From NCBI RefSeq assembly GCF_017114995.1, contig NZ_JABXKL010000032.1, forward strand, positions 246,157 through 310,156: a stretch of 64,000 nucleotides of DNA, in the 5' to 3' direction. Each line of letters begins with the position of its first letter. Within the stretch, counting starts at the first letter, position 1. Positions 35,643 to 44,987 of this stretch are shown one piece after another. The notes beneath the pieces are model-generated. The model was not told the origin of the DNA and ran no database searches. It worked only from the letters and a program-made list of their open reading frames with translations. The position numbers and the translations under genes are program-made. The stretch is from Nostoc sp. NMS9 (GTDB lineage: Bacteria > Cyanobacteriota > Cyanobacteriia > Cyanobacteriales > Nostocaceae).

Positions 35643-37433
35643 ATGACGCTCCCAATTCGCAACGTCGCCATTATCGCCCACGTTGACCACGGCAAAACCA
35701 CCCTGGTTGACGCACTCCTCAAACAATCCGGCATTTTCCGCGAAGGCGAAGACGTTCCGGATTGCGTTATGGACTCCAACGCCCTAGAACGGGAACGGGG
35801 TATTACTATCCTGTCCAAAAATACGGCGGTTCGCTACAAAGAAACACTAATTAATATTGTTGATACTCCTGGACACGCTGACTTTGGTGGCGAAGTTGAA
35901 CGCGTACTCGGCATGGTTGACGGATGTCTTCTGATTGTCGATGCCAACGAAGGCCCCATGCCCCAAACACGCTTTGTCCTCAAAAAAGCTTTAGAAAAAG
36001 GGCTGCGCCCCATCGTTGTAATCAACAAAATTGATCGTGGTCAAACTGACCCCCACGTTGCTGTCGATAAAGTTTTGGATCTGTTCTTGGAATTAGGGGC
36101 AGATGAAGACCAGTGTGATTTTACCTATCTGTTTGCCTCCGGTATGGCAGGTTTCGCCAAAGAAAGCTTGGAAGCAGAATCGGTAGATATGCAACCCCTG
36201 TTTAACGCGATTCTGCAACACGTTCCACCACCAGTAGGCGACAGCAATAAGCCTCTACAATTGCAAGTCACAACCCTAGATTATTCTGAATATCTGGGAC
36301 GGATTGTCATTGGCAGAATTCACAACGGTACTATCCGCTCAGGACAGCAAGCAGCTTTAGTAACAGAAGATGGTACTATTGTCAAGGGTAAAATTACCAA
36401 GTTGATGGGCTTTGATGGACTGAAGCGCGTAGAGATGGAAGAAGCAACCGCAGGTTATATTGTCGCGGTCGCTGGTTTCGCTGATGCTTATATTGGGGAA
36501 ACGATTACTGACCCCAATGAACCGCAAGCTTTACCACTAATTAAAGTGGATGAACCAACCTTGCAAATGGCCTTCTGGGTGAATGATTCGCCCTTTGCTG
36601 GTCAAGAAGGCAAGTTGGTGACATCAAGACAAATACGCGATCGCCTATTCCGCGAACTTGAAACCAACGTTGCTTTGCGTGTTGAAGAAACCGATTCTCC
36701 CGATAAATTCCTCGTTTCCGGTCGTGGAGAACTCCACCTGGGTATCTTAATTGAAACCATGCGCCGGGAAGGCTTCGAGTTTCAGGTATCTCAGCCACAG
36801 GTAATTTACCGCGAAATCAACGGTCAACCTTGCGAACCTTACGAACTCTTGGTGTTAGACATTCCTGCTGATGGTGTGGGTAGCTGTATTGAACGCCTGG
36901 GACAACGCAAAGGCGAAATGCAAGATATGCAACCAGGTAGTGGCGATCGCACTCAACTAGAGTTTGTCATTCCCGCCCGTGGATTGATTGGTTTCCGGGG
37001 TGAGTTTATGCGGATGACTCGTGGCGAAGGCATCATGAACCACAGCTTCTTAGACTACCGTCAGATTAGTGGTGACATTGAAGCCCGTAACAAAGGTGTT
37101 TTAATCTCCTTTGAAGAAGGCGTTTCTACCTTCTACGCTATGAGAAATGCCGAAGATAGAGGAGCATTCTTTATTACTCCTGGCACAAAGGTTTACAGAG
37201 GCATGATTGTGGGAGAACACAATCGTTCCCAAGATTTGGAATTAAATATCTGTAAGACCAAGCAGTTAACCAACCACCGCGCTGCTGGTGGCGATGAATT
37301 GGTTCAGTTGCAAGCACCAATAGACATGAGTCTAGAACGTGCTTTGGAATACATTGGCCCCGATGAATTGGTGGAAGTTACACCCCAATCGATTCGTCTG
37401 CGGAAGATGTCGAAGAAGTTAGCGAAACGGTAA
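35643..37433 (+). CDS. typA: Ribosome-associated translational GTPase TypA/BipA
   Basis: A 596-residue EF-G-like GTPase. G motifs are [10 protein letters not shown] (G1), the switch I Thr in [26 protein letters not shown] (G3) and [10 protein letters not shown] (G4). The C-terminal domain typical of BipA follows, including [18 protein letters not shown] and [20 protein letters not shown]. TypA acts on ribosomes under stress and in 50S assembly. The length is normal. A T-run terminator lies just downstream. Confidence 0.97.
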   Translation: MTLPIRNVAIIAHVDHGKTTLVDALLKQSGIFREGEDVPDCVMDSNALERERGITILSKNTAVRYKETLINIVDTPGHADFGGEVERVLGMVDGCLLIVDANEGPMPQTRFVLKKALEKGLRPIVVINKIDRGQTDPHVAVDKVLDLFLELGADEDQCDFTYLFASGMAGFAKESLEAESVDMQPLFNAILQHVPPPVGDSNKPLQLQVTTLDYSEYLGRIVIGRIHNGTIRSGQQAALVTEDGTIVKGKITKLMGFDGLKRVEMEEATAGYIVAVAGFADAYIGETITDPNEPQALPLIKVDEPTLQMAFWVNDSPFAGQEGKLVTSRQIRDRLFRELETNVALRVEETDSPDKFLVSGRGELHLGILIETMRREGFEFQVSQPQVIYREINGQPCEPYELLVLDIPADGVGSCIERLGQRKGEMQDMQPGSGDRTQLEFVIPARGLIGFRGEFMRMTRGEGIMNHSFLDYRQISGDIEARNKGVLISFEEGVSTFYAMRNAEDRGAFFITPGTKVYRGMIVGEHNRSQDLELNICKTKQLTNHRAAGGDELVQLQAPIDMSLERALEYIGPDELVEVTPQSIRLRKMSKKLAKR

Positions 37434-37459
37434 GTAAAGCAATAACTTAATTGATTTAG

Positions 37460-37488
37460 AAAGCCCACTGATGTGGGCTTTTTATTTT
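37460..37488 (+). terminator. Intrinsic terminator after typA
   Basis: AAAGCCCAC and GTGGGCTTT pair over a 4-nt TGAT loop, followed by TTATTTTG. Confidence 0.9.
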
Positions 37489-37708
37489 GTTGGTTACATC
37501 TGTCCATGTCTTTTTTAGGTTGCTCAACTCTTCGAAACTCTCTAGTGTTGTTTGTCGTAGTTATATCCAAAAAGACAAATTTGTTTTCTATGAAGATTTA
37601 TACAAATGTTCGTTATGTTCATTAGAGTAATAAGGTTTTTTCTGGTATAAAGAAATATAATTGTCAGTCTTTATAAAAAAAACTAACTAAACTTTTATTA
37701 GTCACAGT

Positions 37709-38083
37709 ATGACCGCAAATAGCATTAAATTTACGATCGCTTTCAATGACCCTGATTTGGACGCGGAAGAAAAGGAGGAGCAGGTTCAACGACTAATTAC
37801 TGAACTCAAGCAAATTGACGAGGTAGATGCAGTTGGTCGTATTCTTGATCCCAGCCCACCAGAAGGCAACAAAGCATTAGGCGGATTTCTGGTGGGTTTA
37901 TTAATGGCTGAGGTAAATACAGCCAATGCGAAAAAGTTGATTGGATTTCTGGGCGATCGCCTCGGTGGTAAACCCATTGAACTGTCGGTAGAAGCCAACG
38001 GCAAGAAGCTAACAGTGAAAGCCCACAGCCAGGAAGAACTAGAAGCCGCCATAAAAGCAGCCCAAGATTTTATTGCAGCATAG
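37709..38083 (+). CDS. EACC1-like small protein (conflict-system constant component)
   Basis: A 124-residue protein. An N-terminal alpha/beta part (KFTIAFNDPDLDAEEKEEQV) is followed by DPSPPEGNKALGGFLVGLL, then LIGFLGDRLGGKPIELSVE and a C-terminal helix EELEAAIKAAQDFI. From memory this is the layout of Effector-Associated Constant Component 1, described in prokaryotic NTP-dependent conflict systems; this was not verified by search. Its stop is 10 bases before the caspase-GUN4 gene, so they are one operon. It is likely a co-factor or membrane-proximal adaptor for that effector. Confidence 0.7.
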   Translation: MTANSIKFTIAFNDPDLDAEEKEEQVQRLITELKQIDEVDAVGRILDPSPPEGNKALGGFLVGLLMAEVNTANAKKLIGFLGDRLGGKPIELSVEANGKKLTVKAHSQEELEAAIKAAQDFIAA

Positions 38084-38093
38084 ACAGGAAAAG

Positions 38094-40223
38094 ATGGCAA
38101 AGGTAGCATTGCTGATTGGAGTCAGTGAGTATGAGCCAGGACTAAATCCTTTACCTGCGACTGTCAAAGATATTGAGGCGTTGCAACGGGTTTTGAAAGA
38201 TTTGGAAATGGGCGGATTTGATGACGTGAAAGCGCTTCCTAATCCTGACCGACAAACAATGGAATCTGAGATTGAAACCTTGTTTTCTGGTCGAGCCAAA
38301 GACGATCTTGTGTTGCTATTTTTCTCTGGACATGGCATCAAAGATGATGGTGGCAAGCTGTATTTTGCAACTCCGATAACTCGCAAGAATTCCAAAGGGG
38401 AGTTGATTCGGTCAACAGCTGTACCTGCCAACTTTGTTCAAGAAATTATGAATAATAGCCGTGCTAAACGGCAGGTGATTATCTTAGACTGTTGCTTTAG
38501 TGGAGCGTTCGATCCTGCCTTACAAGCCAAAGATGATGGATTAGTTGACTTGCAAACACAACTTGGATCTGAAGGGCGAGTGGTACTCACTTCCTCCAGT
38601 TCAACTCAGTATTCCTTTGAGCAGCAGCGATCAGACTTATCGATTTACACCAGATATCTAGTCGAGGGGATTGAAACAGGAGCAGGCGATCGCGATGAGG
38701 ATGGCTTTGTTTCGGTACTGGAATTGCATGAGTATGCTGTCAGCAAGGTGCAGGAAACTGCCCCCAATATGACCCCGAAGATTATTGTTCTTAAAGATAA
38801 GGGGTTTGAAATTTTTCTCTCCAAAGCAAGAGTTACTGATCCTAAGCTGAAATATCGGAAAGCCGCTTCACGTTATGCAAATGCCGGAACGATTCGTCCA
38901 TCTGGTCGCGCTGTTCTGAATACACTAAGGCAGCAGTTAGGTTTGGCCTCTGAAGAAGCCGCTGAAATTGAAACTGAGGTATTACGCCCTTATCAAGAGC
39001 GATTAGCGAATTTACAAACCTATCGAGAAACTTTAATTGCAGAAGCAGAGCATGAATATCCTTTAAAAGAGGAAGCCTGTGGAGAAATGAAAATGCTTCA
39101 AGGGCTTTTAGGGTTAAGAGACAATGATATTTTGCCAATTAAACAAGAAGTTGAGTCACAGTTTGCGTTGAGAGGTCAAGATACTACTGGTGTTGAACAA
39201 CCTCTTCTTCGGCAAGCAGAAATTAGTTATCAAGAAAAGCTGAGACAAGAACAGGAACAGGCGGAGTATGAAAATAAACTCCTTCGTTACAAGCAGGAAT
39301 TTTCTATTGCAGTTCAAGCAGAATATCCATTGAGTGAATCTGTTATTGCTGGATTAAATAAGTTTCAACAGTCTTTGGAGTTAAAAACTGAAGAGGTTGA
39401 GCTTATTGAAAAAGAAATTATAGTTCAGAAAGAAGCTGAATTTCAAAAAAAACAAGCAGAAAATCTAAAGCTGGAAGAAGGATATCAGTATAATAAACTA
39501 TTAGAAGCTTATGAGTCTGAAGTGCTTAAAGAAATTCAAAAAGAATTTCCACTTGGGGAAAAAGTAAAAGATAGGTTCAAGCATCTCCAAAAAATTTGGG
39601 GTTTAAAAAAAGAAGATATAGATAAAATTGAGCTACCAATTATTGCTAATAAAGAAGTTGAATACCAGAAAAGTTTAGAATTAGAAAATAATAAACACGG
39701 ACAAAGGAAACAAAATCAAGACCAGTACAGATTGAATAGCTTGAAAGCGCGTTTATCTAGACTTCGGGAATTACTAAAGGCAAAAAAATGGGAAGAAGCA
39801 GACGAGGAAACATGGAATATTATGTTTGAAGCTGCTGACTATAAAGGTCAAGTATTTTCATCAGTACAGTCTTTCAAAGATTTTCCATGTAATATTATCT
39901 CTGAAGTTAATGATCTTTGGCTCAAACACAGTGCTGGATATTTTGGTTTTAGTGTTCAAAAACAGCTTTGGGAAGAAACTAAGAAACATGGTGATGCTCA
40001 ACGCAACGTTTTCTGTCAGAAGCTTAAACTACCTTCAATCAGGCTTGGAAAAGGCTCAGACTACAAGCTCGATATTGAAACGTGTCCTAGAGGTTATTTC
40101 CCTAGAAAGGGGAAATCTAGTCAGTATGATATGAGAATAAGTTGGGTTTTCGATTGGCAAAGTGATTTCTGGATTGAAAATTTTGACATGATGTATTTAA
40201 GGCTTAATGAGTGTGGAATATAG
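38094..40223 (+). CDS. Caspase-like (C14) protease with helical repeats and C-terminal GUN4 domain
   Basis: A 709-residue protein from the ATG at 38094, with AGGAAAAG upstream. Residues 1-245 are a caspase p20-like domain (VALLIGVSEYE) with the dyad H80 (LFFSGHG) and C134 (LDCCFSG). Residues about 270-545 are helical and Glu/Lys-rich, with about four repeats of a YPL-plus-LGL pattern (AEHEYPLKEEAC with LLGLRDNDI; AEYPLSESV with LELKTEEV; EFPLGEKV with WGLKKEDI). These look like effector-associated repeats. Residues about 550-709 are GUN4: KKWEEADEET, FPCNII, LWLKHSAGYFGFSVQK. GUN4 in cyanobacteria binds porphyrins and activates Mg-chelatase. The protease is probably triggered by ligand or partner binding to GUN4 (inference). 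It is in an operon with the EACC1-like gene. Confidence 0.88.
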   Translation: MAKVALLIGVSEYEPGLNPLPATVKDIEALQRVLKDLEMGGFDDVKALPNPDRQTMESEIETLFSGRAKDDLVLLFFSGHGIKDDGGKLYFATPITRKNSKGELIRSTAVPANFVQEIMNNSRAKRQVIILDCCFSGAFDPALQAKDDGLVDLQTQLGSEGRVVLTSSSSTQYSFEQQRSDLSIYTRYLVEGIETGAGDRDEDGFVSVLELHEYAVSKVQETAPNMTPKIIVLKDKGFEIFLSKARVTDPKLKYRKAASRYANAGTIRPSGRAVLNTLRQQLGLASEEAAEIETEVLRPYQERLANLQTYRETLIAEAEHEYPLKEEACGEMKMLQGLLGLRDNDILPIKQEVESQFALRGQDTTGVEQPLLRQAEISYQEKLRQEQEQAEYENKLLRYKQEFSIAVQAEYPLSESVIAGLNKFQQSLELKTEEVELIEKEIIVQKEAEFQKKQAENLKLEEGYQYNKLLEAYESEVLKEIQKEFPLGEKVKDRFKHLQKIWGLKKEDIDKIELPIIANKEVEYQKSLELENNKHGQRKQNQDQYRLNSLKARLSRLRELLKAKKWEEADEETWNIMFEAADYKGQVFSSVQSFKDFPCNIISEVNDLWLKHSAGYFGFSVQKQLWEETKKHGDAQRNVFCQKLKLPSIRLGKGSDYKLDIETCPRGYFPRKGKSSQYDMRISWVFDWQSDFWIENFDMMYLRLNECGI

Positions 40224-40549
40224 GCAATAAAACTCTATATTTACCCTTAGCAAAGGTAATTATCATAACTATTCGTGGTATTGCGATCGCAATACCATAG
40301 CAGAGATTTACAGTGCGTAGGCGTAGCGCGTCGTAGACATCGCTCCTTTGCATATTTTCACACAAAGCGATCGCCCTTAGTCAAATCTTTGAGTAACAAT
40401 GAAGAGGACTGAAAAAGGATTATTCTCATGACTATTCGTGAAACTGCGATCGCCAAACCATAGATTCATAGTGCGTAGGCTTAGCCCGTCGTAGACATCG
40501 CCTCTTGGTACTACTTTCATTTCACAAAAATAAAATAAGACTGATATAT
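40224..40549. repeat. Two tandem copies of a palindromic intergenic repeat
   Basis: Copy 1 (about 40255-40350) and copy 2 (about 40428-40505) share an ATTCGTG...TGCGATCGC motif, an ACCATAG motif and GTGCGTAGGC-TAGC-CGTCGTAGACATCGC in the same order, 170 bp apart. No gene was found in the region. Confidence 0.65.
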
Positions 40550-40993
40550 TTAAGGTAAATAATTTTCATCTAATAATTGAACAAGAGTGTAAGGGCACTT
40601 TTCTAGAAAAATAGTTAAATCGGTTTTAATTTTCACAAAATCAACCGCACTTCGATAAATATTCTCTAAATCATCCTGTAACTTTTTTGTTAAATTAGTT
40701 GTTAAATAATTATTTAAATCATATCTAAAGGTTTTGATTTCTCCAATCCAATGACGATAGTTTCTTTCATATTCTAACTGCCAATATTGGAGTAATAATA
40801 TATGAATAATAATTTGCCTTAAAAGACTTTTGGCTTTGGCTAAATCTCTTTTGCCCAAACTGATTAATTCCTCAATTAAGTTTTCTAAATCAAGTTGGTT
40901 AAACTGCTTTTGCTTTAATAATTTAATAGTTTCTTCTAGCCATAAATTTTCATCGGTTTCATAGAGTTGTTTTAAATTGGTAGTAATTGTCAT
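40550..40993 (-). CDS. DUF29 family protein
   Basis: A 147-residue helical protein matching the DUF29 family: LYETDENLWLEETIKLLK, LDLENLIEELISLGKRD and HILLLQYWQLEYERNYRHW. The family is widespread in cyanobacteria; its function is not established. It is isolated between repeat sequence and a toxin-antitoxin pair. Confidence 0.9.
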   Translation of the reverse strand: MTITTNLKQLYETDENLWLEETIKLLKQKQFNQLDLENLIEELISLGKRDLAKAKSLLRQIIIHILLLQYWQLEYERNYRHWIGEIKTFRYDLNNYLTTNLTKKLQDDLENIYRSAVDFVKIKTDLTIFLEKCPYTLVQLLDENYLP

Positions 40994-41160
40994 ATTTTTA
41001 CCTTCTACCTATCTTCCATCATTTAATCATCATATACAATTATAAATTTACATATGCAAACCACCAAAATACAGAGAACTGGTTACATTGTGCATACAAT
41101 TACTAACTGACTCCACCGAAATGCTTTTGAAGATGCAAGTCTTTCAATGGTGCTTTCATT

Positions 41161-41496
41161 TTACACAAACTCGACACGTCCCACCATCTCTTCAGGTGTC
41201 ATCACCTCATACATCAAAACCAAAGTTTCAATGATTTCACCAATTGAACGAGTTCCTTTCTTGCAGTAAGTAATACCAGGATGATCGAGCCTAGAACTTG
41301 CAATAATCAAAAAATCTGCATCTTGGGTGAACAATACTCGCTGTGTTTCCTGAATACATGCTAACTGGACTTCATCGCTTTGAGTACGTAATTCCACATC
41401 ATTAGTTGTCGTGACATCAATTCCATAACGGCGCAAGCCAAGGGCAATTGCAGGATCGACATTTTCATCAAGATGAAAGCGAATTCGCTCACTCAT
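41161..41496 (-). CDS. DUF5615 PIN-like toxin-type protein
   Basis: A 111-residue protein of the DUF5615 (PIN-like) family: RFHLDENVDPAIALGLRRYG carries the first acidic residues and LFTQDADFL the second cluster. The PIN fold is an RNase fold. Its start overlaps by 8 bp the end of the DUF433 gene upstream, the usual arrangement for this toxin-antitoxin pair. The toxin action is inferred from family context. Confidence 0.9.
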   Translation of the reverse strand: MSERIRFHLDENVDPAIALGLRRYGIDVTTTNDVELRTQSDEVQLACIQETQRVLFTQDADFLIIASSRLDHPGITYCKKGTRSIGEIIETLVLMYEVMTPEEMVGRVEFV

Positions 41497-41803
41497 TCCT
41501 CAACTGTCTGAGTTTCTCTTGAAGACGCGACGGATGATTTTGCTTCAGTACCTCAACTAACTCATTCTCTTCTGCTGTACGGCGATCAATCTCGTCTCGG
41601 TGATCAAAGTAATAAGCCATTGCTGCATAAACAGATGCCAGTGACAGGTCATACTTCCCAGCAATCTCTACCAAGGAATATCCTAGCTTTAAATGCATCA
41701 TTGCCACATCTTCTACAGCAATGCGAGTACGAGTAATGCAGGGCTTCCCACTACGTATATCAGAAGAGATTTCAATATGCTCCCGACTGACTAACTGCAT
41801 CAA
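41489..41803 (-). CDS. DUF433 antitoxin-type protein
   Basis: A 104-residue DUF433 protein: IEISSDIRSGKPCITRTRIA and the helix-turn-helix-like LGYSLVEIAGKYDLSLASVY. DUF433 proteins are thought to be the antitoxin and autoregulator of PIN-like partners. Two adjacent Met codons stand at the start. It overlaps the DUF5615 gene by 8 bp, so translation is coupled. Confidence 0.9.
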   Translation of the reverse strand: MMQLVSREHIEISSDIRSGKPCITRTRIAVEDVAMMHLKLGYSLVEIAGKYDLSLASVYAAMAYYFDHRDEIDRRTAEENELVEVLKQNHPSRLQEKLRQLRNE

Positions 41804-41920
41804 TCAATCTTCCACCTCCATTCCATATCTTAATAATATATAGTGTGATTGCTCCTCGCCGTTGATATTGTGGTGAGTTTTTTGACTTAAAATGGTGAAT
41901 AATCTGAATAGAGGTTTTCT

Positions 41921-42187
41921 ATGAGCATCAGTCTCACACCCGATCAAGAACGCTTTATTCAAACCAAGTTCCAGTCTGGGAAATATCGATCCGCAGAAGA
42001 AGCCCTTGAAATCGCCTTACGGTTGCTTGATGAATACGATCGCGCCGATGCTAAATGGGTCGAGGATGTGCGAGAAAAAATTGATGCGGCGATTTTAGCT
42101 TCAGACAAAACGCCTCCTATTGATGGAGAGACATTCGTAAACCAAATTCTAGAGCGGTTTCGACAAGGACATCAGGCGCAAGCATGA
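41921..42187 (+). CDS. ParD-family antitoxin
   Basis: An 88-residue protein whose N-terminus ISLTPDQERFIQTKFQSGKY followed by SAEEALEIALRLL is the ribbon-helix-helix domain of ParD/CopG-type antitoxins. The C-terminus is the disordered toxin-binding tail. It overlaps the ParE gene by 4 bases (ATGA). It diverges from the DUF433/DUF5615 pair with only 117 bp between, so promoters of both modules are adjacent. Confidence 0.92.
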   Translation: MSISLTPDQERFIQTKFQSGKYRSAEEALEIALRLLDEYDRADAKWVEDVREKIDAAILASDKTPPIDGETFVNQILERFRQGHQAQA

Positions 42188-42483
42188 GTCGCTACGTCAT
42201 CAACATTCTTGCCAGTCGAGATATCAATGAAATTGCCGACTACTTTGCTGAAACTAACACTGAAGCAGGAGAGCGATTTTTCAGTGAATTCAACCGCAAG
42301 TGTCAACAACTTGTTGCCTTTGCAAATAGTGGTAAAAGTTACGCAAAAATTCGTCCAGACCTCCCAGGTGTAAGCTTACAAGGCTATATTGTTTTCTACA
42401 AAGTATTAGATGATGGTATCGAAATTCTACGGGTTGTAAGTGGTCGTCGTAACTTTCCATCTCTTTTTGAGGAATCCAACTAA
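42184..42483 (+). CDS. RelE/ParE-family toxin
   Basis: A 99-residue RelE/ParE-fold protein: LASRDINEIADYFAETNTEA at the N-terminus and the C-terminal strand motif LQGYIVFYKVLDDGIEILRV followed by VSGRRNF. ParE relatives poison gyrase and RelE relatives cleave ribosome-bound mRNA; which applies here cannot be told. Coupled to the antitoxin by a 4-base overlap. Confidence 0.92.
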   Translation: MSRYVINILASRDINEIADYFAETNTEAGERFFSEFNRKCQQLVAFANSGKSYAKIRPDLPGVSLQGYIVFYKVLDDGIEILRVVSGRRNFPSLFEESN

Positions 42484-42547
42484 AAGCTTTTTTGGCGAAC
42501 CCCTAAGATACTGTGAATTTCGGATGGTGTTGGGTTAAAAAAGAAAC

Positions 42548-43729
42548 ATGAAAATCATCAAACCCATCACCAGTTGGTTAGAAACCCGCGCCAGTGCCCC
42601 TGCTTATGGCGGTTGGGTACTAGCAGCAACGGCTATTTGTTTTTTTGGCGCAGGTATCAATACGATGGCTGGTTGGCTATATGCCATTAGCGGCATTAGT
42701 TTTGCCCTTTTGGGTGTAGCAGCCATCTTACCGCCGCGATCGCTCACAGGTCTATCCATCACCCGCCGTCCCATGCAACCTGTGTCAGCAGGCGACGATC
42801 TAACCGTGGAATTAGAAATCTGCAATCAGACACAGCAGCCTGTAAGCTTATTGCAAGTTGAAGATATACTGCCCTTTGTCTTAGGGAAATCAGTACAAAA
42901 GGCAATCGAAACAATTCCTAGCCAAGGTAGTTACCGTTGGGTATATTACCACCCGACTCAGCGCCGGGGTGTTTATCGCTGGCACACAGTCGAACTCGGT
43001 TCTGGTGCGCCATTGGGATTGTTTTGGTGTCGCCGTCAGCGTGATTGTGCTGCCACAGCGATTGTTTATCCCACAGTTTTACCCTTGGCTACCTGCCCCC
43101 TAGTAGATGAAATGGGACAAGAAGAGAGCAAAAGGGGCGATCCTCGTGGTAGACCTTTGCAAACAGCGACAACGGGGCTGGTGCGATCGCTTCGTCCTTA
43201 TCGTCTAGGAGATCCTACTCGTCTGATTCACTGGCGGACTAGTGCCCGCTATGGCGAATTAAGAGTGCGGGAGTTAGAAATGGTAACAGGTGGACAAGAA
43301 ATAGTTATTGCCCTTGACAGTGCTAGCAATTGGGAAGAAGAAAACTTTGAACAAGCAGTAATTGCCGCAGCATCGCTGTACTTTTATGCACAAAAACAGC
43401 AATTACAGGTACAACTGTGGACAGCATCAACAAATTTAATCAAAGGCGATCGTTTTGTTCTAGAAACCTTAGCAGCAACCGCAGCCTTAGAAGATGCCAG
43501 TTCAGTTGTTCCTAAAAGCTATCCTTTGATTTGGCTGACTCAAAACCCCCTGAGCCTTGCTACTCTTCCTCAAGGCAGTCGCTGGGTTTTGTGGCCAAAT
43601 ATTTCCTCAGCAGCAGAACCAGAGGTAATTAATTGGGAACACCCTGGTATAGTTTTACAAAGCGATGTCTACGACGGGCTAGGCCTACACCCACTGCAAC
43701 CCCAGCTACAAAAAACATTACATTCATAA
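42548..43729 (+). CDS. DUF58 domain-containing protein
   Basis: A 393-residue protein with two N-terminal membrane helices (about 20-60) and the DUF58 signature from about residue 215: LRPYRLGDPTRLIHWRTSAR, then LRVRELE. DUF58 proteins usually accompany MoxR ATPases and von Willebrand-like proteins; neither is adjacent here. The extracytoplasmic or cytoplasmic beta domain lies between the helices and the signature. The function is unknown. Confidence 0.92.
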   Translation: MKIIKPITSWLETRASAPAYGGWVLAATAICFFGAGINTMAGWLYAISGISFALLGVAAILPPRSLTGLSITRRPMQPVSAGDDLTVELEICNQTQQPVSLLQVEDILPFVLGKSVQKAIETIPSQGSYRWVYYHPTQRRGVYRWHTVELGSGAPLGLFWCRRQRDCAATAIVYPTVLPLATCPLVDEMGQEESKRGDPRGRPLQTATTGLVRSLRPYRLGDPTRLIHWRTSARYGELRVRELEMVTGGQEIVIALDSASNWEEENFEQAVIAAASLYFYAQKQQLQVQLWTASTNLIKGDRFVLETLAATAALEDASSVVPKSYPLIWLTQNPLSLATLPQGSRWVLWPNISSAAEPEVINWEHPGIVLQSDVYDGLGLHPLQPQLQKTLHS

Positions 43730-43926
43730 ATCAATTCAAATTTTATAATTTCAAAGACTGCTGACAACTTAAGCTTCTGCGATTTCTGGGATTTTCTCTG
43801 ATCCCAGCACACCGAACATATCAGCCTTTGAGCAAAGGTAAGCTCATTTGAGCAGGTAAGGTTGGGGAAATACACCCAGTAATCCCTTAGTGAGGCTGAG
43901 GTACAATGCAAAGAAATATTTAAATT

Positions 43927-44301
43927 ATGAGCGACATGATCACATCAGAACATAACACAAAATCCAGCGATAAAAGCCTAGAGGCAATGCGGCATTTTTC
44001 CGAACAATACGCCAAGCGTACTGGAACATACTTCTGTTCTGAACCTTCTGTCACCGCAGTTGTGATTGAAGGACTAGCCAAACATAAAGACGACCTGGGT
44101 GCGCCTTTATGTCCTTGTCGCCATTACGAAGATAAAGAAGCTGAGATTCACGCCACATATTGGAACTGTCCTTGTGTGCCAATGAGAGAACGCAAAGAGT
44201 GCCATTGCATGTTATTCCTCACCCCTGACAACGAGTTTGCTGGAGAAAAACAAGAAATCTCTCTGGAAACAATCAAAGAAGTTCGAGACACTATGGGATG
44301 A
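43927..44301 (+). CDS. ftrC: Ferredoxin-thioredoxin reductase, catalytic chain
   Basis: A 124-residue protein that binds the 4Fe-4S cluster and active disulfide of FTR, passing electrons from ferredoxin to thioredoxins. The characteristic Cys pattern is seen: FCSEPSV, CPCRHY, WNCPCVPMRE and CHCMLFL. The length matches the family. Its stop overlaps the DUF309 gene start by 4 bases (ATGA), so the two are translated together. It links to light-dependent control of the Calvin cycle, as does the CBS-CP12 gene downstream. Confidence 0.96.
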   Translation: MSDMITSEHNTKSSDKSLEAMRHFSEQYAKRTGTYFCSEPSVTAVVIEGLAKHKDDLGAPLCPCRHYEDKEAEIHATYWNCPCVPMRERKECHCMLFLTPDNEFAGEKQEISLETIKEVRDTMG

Positions 44302-44690
44302 GCGAAATCATCCCCCAAGAGTTTTGGCAAGGCGTAGAACAGTTCAATTCTGGACAGTTCTACGCCTGTCATGACACTTTAGAGGCTTTATGGATTGAAG
44401 CTGGAGAACCGGAAAAAACTTTTTATCAGGGAATTCTCCAAATTGCTGTGGCACTGTATCATTTGGAAAATCGGAACTGGCGAGGTGCTGTAATTCTATT
44501 GGGAGAAGGCAGCAATCGCCTACGCCGTTACCCATCTAGTTACAGCGGCGTTGACGTAGATGAGCTATTGAGTCAGAGCGCAGTGTTGTTGATGAATTTA
44601 CAACAAATAGGGCAAGACTTGATTGCTGCTGGTCAACTGGGTGAAAATCAAGACTTATCTTTGCCTAGAATTGTGCTAACAACTGATTAA
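44298..44690 (+). CDS. DUF309 domain-containing protein
   Basis: A 130-residue all-helical protein of the DUF309 family: FWQGVEQFNSGQFYACHDTL with the conserved His, and YQGILQIAVALYHLENRNW. The function is not known. It overlaps ftrC by 4 bp, and this linkage may be functional. An ACATCTGGTGAAA-ended repeat begins directly after the stop. Confidence 0.93.
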   Translation: MSEIIPQEFWQGVEQFNSGQFYACHDTLEALWIEAGEPEKTFYQGILQIAVALYHLENRNWRGAVILLGEGSNRLRRYPSSYSGVDVDELLSQSAVLLMNLQQIGQDLIAAGQLGENQDLSLPRIVLTTD

Positions 44691-44841
44691 ACATCTGGTG
44701 AAATTATTGCGTTGTCCGAAATCCCTGGTAGGCACAATTCATGTAGCCAAAATTTTCCCGTAGCACTACGTGGAAGCAAGCTACGCGTAGCGTCTTCGTT
44801 AAAAGAAGAGTATTGTGTCTACGTCATTTTCACTCAGATGT
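44691..44841. repeat. MITE-like element with ACATCTGGTGAAA ends, copy 1
   Basis: It starts ACATCTGGTGAAATTA at 44691 and ends TTTTCACTCAGATGT at 44841, an imperfect terminal inverted repeat. The interior holds GCGTAGC-type palindromes. A second, shorter copy lies at 47628-47714. No gene lies between here and 44988. Confidence 0.65.
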
Positions 44842-44987
44842 CAATTACCTGAAACCTTGAGGTTGGGGGTAGCGTCACTATTTCAGCCAGTAGTTATCGT
44901 AAATCACTCCAGATTGTATATTTCATATCTGGATAAAGTACTTGAGATAATTAGAATGCAAGCTGAAATCCTAAATCCCCAATTGCT

